Below the pieces are notes generated by a model. The model saw only the letters and a program-made list of their open reading frames with translations. It was not told the origin of the DNA and searched no databases. The position numbers were made by a program, and so were the translations under genes. Positions 57,001-64,000 of a stretch of 64,000 bases of DNA are shown here, piece by piece (the stretch's first letter is position 1; each line of letters starts with the position of its first letter). The DNA comes from Melastoma dodecandrum. Taxonomy: Eukaryota; Streptophyta; Magnoliopsida; Myrtales; Melastomataceae. The stretch spans positions 5,828,001 to 5,892,000 of the forward strand of contig JARUPY010000606.1 in assembly GCA_029817715.1 (NCBI GenBank), read 5' to 3'.

Positions 57001-57904
57001 ATCAAGGAGTGGAATTTTCATCTCACAAAGAGGTTACACGCTAAGATTATTGGAGGAGCAAGGGAAGCTTGCGACTAAACCCAGTTTTGTGCCAATGATT
57101 CATAATCTCAAACTGAGTAACACAGGAGAAACAGAGGAGGTAGATGCTACAACCTATAGACAACTTGTAGGTGGGCTGATATATCTGGGTTATACTAGAC
57201 CAGATATAGCCTACACAGTTCATGTTCTATCGCGGTTCAAGGAAAGGTCGAGATTGGAACATTGGCAAGCGGCTTGTTATGTCCTTAGATACTTGAAGCG
57301 AACGCCAGGACAGGGAATTATGTTTTCCAGTAACTCACAGCTGTTTTTACAAGGATATGCAGACAATGATTGGGGAGGATGCATAAATACCAGGAAATCC
57401 GGTTTCTGCATTTTTATTGGAGATTCGCTTATTAGCTGGAAATCAAAAAGGCAGGCCACAGTATCAAGGAGCTCGATGGAAGCAGAGTATCGTTCGATTG
57501 CGGCTACAACCACAGAGATGATTTGGGTGATTGCTTTACTAAAAAACTTTAAAGTGTGTTTGGAGTATCCGGTGGCTCTGTATTGCGACAACAAGTTGGC
57601 CATTCATTTGAGTAAAAACCCAGTCTTCCATGAGAGGACCAAACACTTAGAAATTGACCTGCATTTTGTCAGAGAAAAGGTTTTGGACAAGACGGTGGAC
57701 GTGAGGTATGTCAGGACGGAGTTTCAGTTAGCGGATCTATACACTAAGGCGCTGCATCCCTCCAGATTTCAGTTCCTTCTAAATAAGATGGGAGTAAATG
57801 ATATATTTACTTTCCATCTTGAGGGGGAGTGTCAGCAGCCAATACATAACCACAAGAACAGAGGTGGTGAAGCAGCTGAGAAGAAGAAGAAGAAGCTGAG
57901 TTAA
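54037..57904 (+). pseudogene. Copia gag-pol polyprotein, broken
   Basis: The frame opens at 54037 inside the gag zinc knuckle (YCGNKGHLKDKC; the expected first Cys is Arg). A Gly/Arg-rich stretch and the protease motif WYLDTGATDH follow. A stop at 54736-54738 and a small gap separate it from the GAG-pre-integrase and integrase part (WHLRLGR; integrase DIWGP, DDHTR, SPQQNGIVERK). A frameshift near 55.5 kb and another near 56.2-56.34 kb follow. In the reverse transcriptase a TGA replaces the Trp codon at 56417-56419. The last frame (56594-57904) keeps the RT core FLNGELQEEVYM, LYGLKQA and YVDD and an RNase H with SKRQATVSRSS and EAEYR. At least four lesions make it non-autonomous. Confidence 0.88.
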
Positions 57905-57946
57905 TAATGAATTGGGATGACTTACAGAAGGAGGCCGGCTCATTAC
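57830..57946 (+). repeat. right LTR segment of the Copia element
   Basis: Starts TGTCAGCAGCC directly after the polypurine tract and ends near CTCATTACA, about 117 bases, short for a Copia LTR. The RNase H frame runs into it and stops at 57902-57904. Confidence 0.7.
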
Positions 57947-57947
57947 A

Positions 57948-58309
57948 TGGGATGGAAGTCCATATGGGCCTGTTCGATATTCTAACATGGTATCAGAGCC
58001 CAGTAAAACCGATGTTGGGCCCCCCTCGCCCGTGTGGTGTGGTGCAACCCAAAAAGGGTGCCCGTATATGTGGACCAGTTCAACCCAAAAAGGTTGCTGG
58101 CTTGTAGACCCGTATGTGGGTCGTGTGTGTGGTCCAGTTCAACCCAAAAAGGGTGCCGGCTTGTGAGCCCGTATGTGGGCTTGGGTTTGAGGGGGTGTGT
58201 TGAAAGGGTTGTTGCTATATAGCAAACTCAAGTCCCACATCGGAAATATAAAAGAATCCGGCCTTGTATATAAGCTTAACCGGGCTAGAATAAATAAATG
58301 AAAATTTAA
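57948..58309 (+). mobile_element. TRIM-like fragment: primer-binding site, tandem-repeat interior, polypurine tract, LTR start
   Basis: A primer-binding-site sequence TGGTATCAGAGCC (57988-58000, complementary to initiator Met tRNA in the usual plant fashion) is followed by about 180 bases with three related copies of (CA)GTTCAACCCAAAAAGGGTGC plus CCCGTATGTGGG. A polypurine tract TTTGAGGGGGTG and an LTR-like start TGTTGAAAGGG (58198) come next, including TCCCACATCGGA and a TATATAAG signal. This order fits a small non-coding LTR element that has lost its 5' LTR. The 3' limit is unclear and the value given is a guess. Confidence 0.55.
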
Positions 58310-58618
58310 TCATGCCGTAAGGCTTGTTTCAAAGGCAAAGACTGATTCATCGAAGTGCAGCCCACGAATATACTGCTCGATGTCGATGATACTCGAACTC
58401 ACTCCGATGATTCTTAGTGCCCAAAAGAGATGAATGAGCCAAGACCAGCACCGAGGCAGCAATAGCCCTGCCCTGCCCATCCTTTTCTTATTTTCTTCTA
58501 GCAAGAGTCGGCCAACAAAGGCTTCAGTAAAGAGAAATTATCTCACAAATTCATTCCCATTAACTAACTATTATGTATGAAGGACGTTGTCCAAACAAGA
58601 GTAAATCACATTGTTACA

Positions 58619-61600
58619 TCAATTGTCTTCATCGGGTATGAGGGGCTGACTCCTCCTCAGCGATTCCAGCACCTCCTTGGGCATGTCCCTCTGCGAACCG
58701 CTCCCTCCATTGGGCGACCTCCTCACTTTGGGCACGCTCAATGTCCTCAGACTCGGTGTCGACGAATCCCTGTTGACTTGCCTTAGCACGGACCGGGCCA
58801 TCTCCTCCGCCGCGGTGTCTGCTGCGGCTGCGGACGTTGACCCTTCCTCGTAATTCCTGGCTCTCTGCGGTGACCTGCCTGCTTCGGTCCTCGCCCTGGC
58901 CGCTTCGTATTTCTGCATGTCGTAGACGAGTTCTTTCTGCAGCTGCTTGTCAGCGACCAACATGTCATCGATCTCGTTCTTGTAGTCCTTCAGCAAGAGC
59001 CGTAGGCATTCCATCAGGGAGCCCGTCAGGGGACTGTTCTTGCTCTCGAGCAGCCGCTTCAGCTCGATGAAGATGGGGATGGTGTTCTGAATGAGACTCT
59101 TCCGGACGGCTTGGGTTATTGCCTTCCCTCCGGCAGGGGTAGAGGCTGATGCCGAGTTGGGATCACCGCCTCCTTCTTCGGGGTCAGTCGAGTCTGAAGA
59201 ACCCCGGTTGGTCGGAATGTGCATTTGCTTGCAGATGAGAATTTGGAAGGCATCCTACAACCACATTCAAGAATGAGAATGGAAGGACATCGCCTAGATA
59301 AATGTCGTTGACTCGGGATATCGGATTAGTTAGACCTGTAGAACGGACTGACTGGCGGAATCACCTATATTGAGCCTGCCATCAGTCGCTCCGGCAAGAA
59401 TCTCGGCACAGACCTTTGCAAACGTGGCCAAACGGTGTTCTGGAGCCATTTGCTTTAGTAAAGAACCGTAGATATGCATCCTCTTGGACCTTGAAGCCTC
59501 GTCCGAGCCCCTGCAATCAGACAGCCAATAAACACACTGCCCTGGCCGATTCACGAGAATTAGCATCTGCTGTAACAAGTGTCGGAAGTACTCCCACAAA
59601 CCTGATCGAGAACAACCGCCTCTCATCCAGGGAACACAGTGAGCCAGTGCGACCGCCAGGGGCAGTGCAATCGTTCAGGACGAAGATGGCTTCCACAAAA
59701 CTGTTATAAGCTAAGAGCGGCGATTTGACTGCAAATACAGAAGACGACGCCCTTTTAAAGATAACTCCAACAAAGACCTCATGATTCAACTTACACCGAT
59801 GAGGAAGAACCTTTTAAGATGTTTCCAAAAAGGAAATCGGCAAGTTCTCTTATCTTTGAGGATTCATCAACAAGGGCCAGTAAAAACCGAAGGAACAGAA
59901 CGCCCTTCCATTTCACGTAATCCCTCTAAAGACATAATCATGCAGCAGAAAATTAAAAAAATAAGACCCCGAGATAAAAATCACTTCGGCTACTTGAAGC
60001 ATGTACCTGCAGCAACCTCGAGAGGAGAACAAAGGTCTGCCTCCTCACAAGTTCACAGGGGTCACGGAGACATTTCGTGAGCTTTGAGATGTAACTGTAG
60101 GAGGATCATCAGTGTGATCTTAGTAGGATTGCACCAACAAGAAGTGCTCGTATTTTGCGGATATTAACCACACGCTACCGAGAAATAGACCATTCAGCTT
60201 ACCAGTCAACTAAAGCAGTGTAATGAACACAGAAATCAGCCATCGTCACCATGAGATTGTTGCGCAGGGCAGCAGAATCACTCCTTTCAAGCTCCTATAA
60301 CACCATAATTATGATGAAACTAGTTCTCAAATTGTTAAGACGGACAGAGAAGAAAATGGGACGAAACTCACTGGAATCAATCACCTCCATGATGAATGGA
60401 GAGGTAAATCTCAATATTGTTAATATATTATCCAAACAGTACAAACTGCATATACTCGTTACCTGAATAAAGAGAGGAATGTAACGCTTTGCAAGTTTAG
60501 AATCTGCAAGGCAAATTTTCCCCATCGTCAACCATCCATGAATATACAGCGGTGCCACAACCTGCTTCATGGAATCTGTGGGGCCTGGTAACTTCTTTGA
60601 CTTCAAATCTGATTTTCCGGATGTGATGATAGAATGCACCAATGGAACGACTGCGCTAGTATCAGCTGAAGGATAAACTATAACCAAGGACCCAATAGTA
60701 TAAGCAGAAGTAATTGCTTGTGACAGTGATTTTGTTGTTTCAGGTCCGCCACCACCTTCCCTTGTAGGGGTAAAGAAGGTTCCTTCTCGGTTTCCGTCTG
60801 GATTCTGAGATAGATAGCTCTTCAAATATTTACAGGCCTTAGCCATAACCTGTTTTATCCATTTCAGCATGAGTATATCTCCCTCCTCTGTGCTGAGAGC
60901 CTTTCGGCGGCAAATCCTTGCAAGTGCTTTGATATGAGCATTTACCTGCTCAGAAGATCAAGAGAGTACGACCTTTAACTTTATCATTAATCTTCAAGTC
61001 TTGTTAATGACACCAACCAAATGAACAGACATTTGGCATGACCATTCTCTAGAAATAAAAAAGCAATCAAACAGAGGCGTCTTCTAAATACGCTATCCAA
61101 TAACTATCAATTACTACCTCAGTAGGATACAGATTAAATTCCTCAATTCGTCTCAGCAAATTCTGGGCCATATCAGCAGCAGCCTCCGGGGACAGCTCCA
61201 GTGAAACACTGGCTATTGTTTGCAAGAGATAAACACAATCTCCAGCTGGGGCAGTGGAACCGGAGTTCGCAGCATTGTTCTCTTCAAATAAACCCTGACA
61301 CGTAAATGGGCTACTACTTGTACCTTTTATGCCACCTCTATCGAGTAGTTTCCAATGATGGTGGAGAAACTCCCAATCCACTGCTTTATGAAGATAAACT
61401 GACACCTCTGAAAGGAGTAACCAAGCACCTTCTGGTGCTATCCACTTCTCAATAGGCCTCGAGAAACTTAACCAAAGAGTCTCAGAAGTTCTAATAATGT
61501 CTTGAAGGGCCAAAACGATCCTGGGTCTTAATCGATTCTTTTTGCCTAGGTTTCGGCAGATCCTCTTTACCCAAGGTGCCACCTCACCATCACAAATTTG

Positions 61601-63558
61601 CTTGAGCAAACTTAGAACCCCTTCAGGCAACAGCTGATCAAGCTGCTGGTCGAACTCATTTTTCTTCGACTTACCTGAAGTGAATTGTTTAGGTGGTATA
61701 ACAGAGGAACCTTTTCCCGATATTCTCTCTAGGACCAGTTCCATAAACAAGTTTTCACATTCCTCCTGGATGCTGGATTCATTATCAGCTATCGAACGTG
61801 GAACAGAATGCAGCCACTCAGTAACTATGCTTTCGTTTGGAGATCTTCTGAATGCCTATATCAAAGAATGAATGTCTTCACACATAAAAATGCTGTAGAG
61901 AAAGAAAGGAATGTCTTTTTTTTGGTAAGTAAAGAAAGGAATGTTTGCACCCAGAAAATAAAGAACTCAGATGTTTTATTCCCGATATTGTAATCCACAC
62001 CAGACTATTTCTACCTGAAAGACAGCAGGATACACTAAAAGTTTCTTCATATCTTCTAACAGAGAAGATCATAGGATCTCACCTCAGAAAGAGCCAAAAC
62101 AGCTGCCTTCCTTATGCTGACAAGTGGATCAGAGCAGGCCATGCCTATAGTCTTGAGAACAACTCCGTCAAAAGACCCTCTCAACAGTGTCGTTAACTTG
62201 TTGGCAAGATTAATCGCTGCCCTTCGAACCAATGCCTTCTCATCCAGGCACCTCTTCCGCAAAACATCATTTATTCCACCCTCCGGAGCCTCCCCACCTC
62301 CATCTCCAATACCCAAAGCTTCCTTTAACTCAACGTGATTCCTCTCATTCTCTGACAAAATACCAACCAACTGTGCCAGGTTAGACAAAGCACGGGCTCT
62401 AATTAAAGCACCAGAATCTGAACACCTCTGAATTAAAGCTCTCAAAAACTTGACGCCCCATGTGATTTCCCCACCCTCTTCCAATCCAATCCTCAGTAAA
62501 TCCCTAAAATTCATGAAGACAGCCGTAATCAAGTCGACTGCTAGAATCCTCAAATTATTCTTCCCTTGCGACATCCTGAGGACATAATCAAAAAATTCAA
62601 CATGTTCGTGATCATCCAACATCTTGACAACTTCCATTATAGACTCCACACCTTCAGCTCTTAACTCCGACTTCTCTGGCACTTTCTGGGCCAAATACTT
62701 TGGCAGATTCAAAATGGCTTGTTTTACCCCACCACTATGTCTACCCAACTCCACTACAGACTCTCTCAGAAATCCCAACGCAAAAGCTTTTGCCTCATGC
62801 CTCCCCAAAATAGACCCTGACAATGATTTCAAGACTTCTGCTGCAACACTTTCTTTCTCTGCCTCACCATTCTCGAACATCAACACCTCCCTCAGAATCT
62901 TCCCACACAGTTCAGTCATCTCCCTATAGGCACCATCACTTCCACAGAACCCAAAATCATTCACGTTCGCGGGAATTTCAGCAACGACACTTATCAAACA
63001 CTTTAAACAATCCGGGAATCTCTCCAAGTGCACCAACCTTACAACACGTACCAACTCCCCCAAAACATCATAAATCAGCCTCCTATCGAAATTACCTTCC
63101 GGGTCCCCGTGGGGCCTCAAAGGCCTCGCCTTTTTGCCCTTCCTCTTCCGGGCGTTGCCGCTTTCAGGGGACCCACCACACCTGATCGACCGCCGAATTG
63201 ACTGCATCATCGAGAGGAAACTCACGGGCGTAAATATCGAGAGAATTGGCGAACCAGGCGCGACAATCAGGTCCACGAAGAGGGTGGAACACGACAGGGA
63301 CAGCGTGGGGGAGGTGGACTGCATGGTAACGGCGAGGGACTCTACGAATGAGGAAAGGGGGAAGGATTTCCCGGAGGTAAGGGCGCGGAAGAAGAGGAAT
63401 AGGGAGTTGGGTTGGGCGGAGGAGAGGAAGCGGCGAAGGCCGAGGACGGCGGGGAGAGGGAAAGGGTCGACAGTGGATGGTGTAGGGGAGAGATGGGATT
63501 CGAGATCGAACAGGACACCTTGGAGCCGTTCCTCGTCCGGTTGCCGTTCTTCTTCCAT
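58619..63558 (-). CDS. NCAPD3: condensin-II subunit CAP-D3
   Basis: A multi-exon minus-strand gene. The first exon runs from the ATG at 63558 to about 62080 and encodes HEAT-type helices (DVLGELVRVVRLVH, RARALSNLAQLVG, KALVRRAAINLANKL, DPLVSIRKAAVLALSEV). Exons near 61.07-61.87, 60.47-60.95, 60.2-60.3, 59.8-60.1, 59.33-59.7 kb and a last exon 58619-59256 continue it; limits are approximate. The C-terminus has a helical segment (ECLRLLLKDYKNEIDDML, QKELVYDMQKYEA) and a Ser/Pro tail (STPSLRTLSVPKVRRSP) resembling mitotic kinase sites. CAP-D3 binds histones and loads condensin II, shaping chromosomes and, in plants, separating centromeres. An in-frame upstream ATG at 63633 would add a hydrophobic leader with no family support. 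Confidence 0.9.
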
Positions 63559-64000
63559 TTGCTCGTCGGTGAGGCTGAGGAAGAAGACGAAGACGAAGAA
63601 GAAGAACAGTAAGGTCTGATGGGAAATTGACAATGGCGGATTCCCTTCTTTTTTTTTTCCCGCTCTTTCGAAAGGGAATTTTGATTTCGGGTTCGGACCC
63701 CCACGAGATCAAACGACACCGTTTCGCCGTATTTATTACATATTATCTCTTAGAAGAGAAATGATAGATCGCATGCCGTGCTACTCATTAAACGAGAGCA
63801 GCTGCTTGCTGCAGTGGCCAGAACCGGAGTTTAGGCGGCATTCCGTCGGTCGTCTCTCTTCCAGCTGCAGTCACAGGTGCATCTCTCCCACATCTCAGCG
63901 GCACCCTTGACGTTAAAAGCATTACCAAGTAATCCATCGAAGACGAGCAACAGACGATTACGTTGGTAGCACTTTTAACGTCATGGATGTCGCTGCATAT
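63559..64000. other. upstream region of CAP-D3 gene, right edge
   Basis: Contains a 12-bp exact inverted repeat TGACGTTAAAAG (63908-63919) / CTTTTAACGTCA (63972-63983). A minus-strand frame is open from the edge to about 63787 but has no recognisable motif, so no gene is called. Confidence 0.35.

Larger units (their letters stand above)
53902..57946 (+). mobile_element. decayed Ty1/Copia LTR retrotransposon
   Basis: Two direct repeats, 53902-54019 and 57830-57946, both start TGTCAGCAGCC and differ at about seven positions by eye. The right one follows a polypurine tract TTGAGGGGGAG (57819-57829), as expected for a 3' LTR. Between them lie the Copia domains in the order gag zinc knuckle, protease, integrase, reverse transcriptase, RNase H. 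The left LTR runs almost straight into the gag zinc knuckle with no primer-binding site, so the leader and most of gag are deleted. No matching target duplication is visible. Insertion is in the upstream region of the J-protein gene. Confidence 0.85.

Noticed and set aside
63787..64000. Minus-strand frame open from the right edge (about 70 codons)
   Set aside because: No recognisable motif, and it cannot be told from chance at the boundary; recorded only in the flank entry.

Overview
The window reads as nuclear DNA of a flowering plant, most likely a eudicot. Genes carry short GT-AG introns, intergenic DNA is AT-rich with many simple repeats, and the gene set is plant-specific (pectin enzymes, FLZ zinc finger, LEA/SAG21, OCTOPUS-like, P-class PPR, LIN-type protein). 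The species cannot be fixed from the sequence. Exon joins were made by eye from splice signals and family knowledge; exact coordinates are given where a join keeps the frame and the family motif.

Layout. 1-254 (-): 5' end of a secreted polygalacturonase-like gene running off the left edge. 845-1219 and 2370-2747 (-): two short related proteins of unknown function, each with its own TATA box. 3825-5651 (+): pectin methylesterase. 6104-8343 (-): FAHD1-type acylpyruvase, seven exons. 9022-9205: a SINE with a perfect 16-bp target duplication. 10233-10724 (+): FLZ zinc-finger protein. 12170-14488 (-): LC8 dynein light chain. 14849-20824 (-): FANCI. 22408-25386 (-): PPR protein. 25.4-31.3 kb: gene-poor, repeat-derived DNA.

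31363-35378 (+): peroxisomal beta-oxidation multifunctional protein, 18 exons. 36136-36228 (+): stranded exon of a SWEET sugar transporter. 37996-39276 (+): OCTOPUS-like protein. 40095-40545 (-): SAG21/LEA protein. 41536-42350: hAT-type non-autonomous transposon with 8-bp target duplication. 43146-43369 (-): broken HIG1-domain (hypoxia-responsive) gene. 43741-44595 and 44872-45897 (+): tandem FCP1/CPL4-like phosphatases lacking BRCT. 46412-51049 (-): LIN-like ARM/WD40 protein with no U-box. 52447-53529 (-): membrane J-protein. 53902-57946: decayed Ty1/Copia element, followed by a TRIM-like fragment to about 58.3 kb. 58619-63558 (-): condensin-II subunit CAP-D3.

The genes are mostly unrelated housekeeping and regulatory loci. 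Loose themes are pectin modification at the left end (polygalacturonase, pectin methylesterase) and chromosome maintenance (FANCI, CAP-D3), but nothing suggests an operon-like system. The most informative unlisted items are the edge polygalacturonase with its hexapeptide minisatellite, the SWEET and HIG1 remnants, the tandem phosphatases, the U-box-less LIN homologue, and several transposons with readable boundaries.
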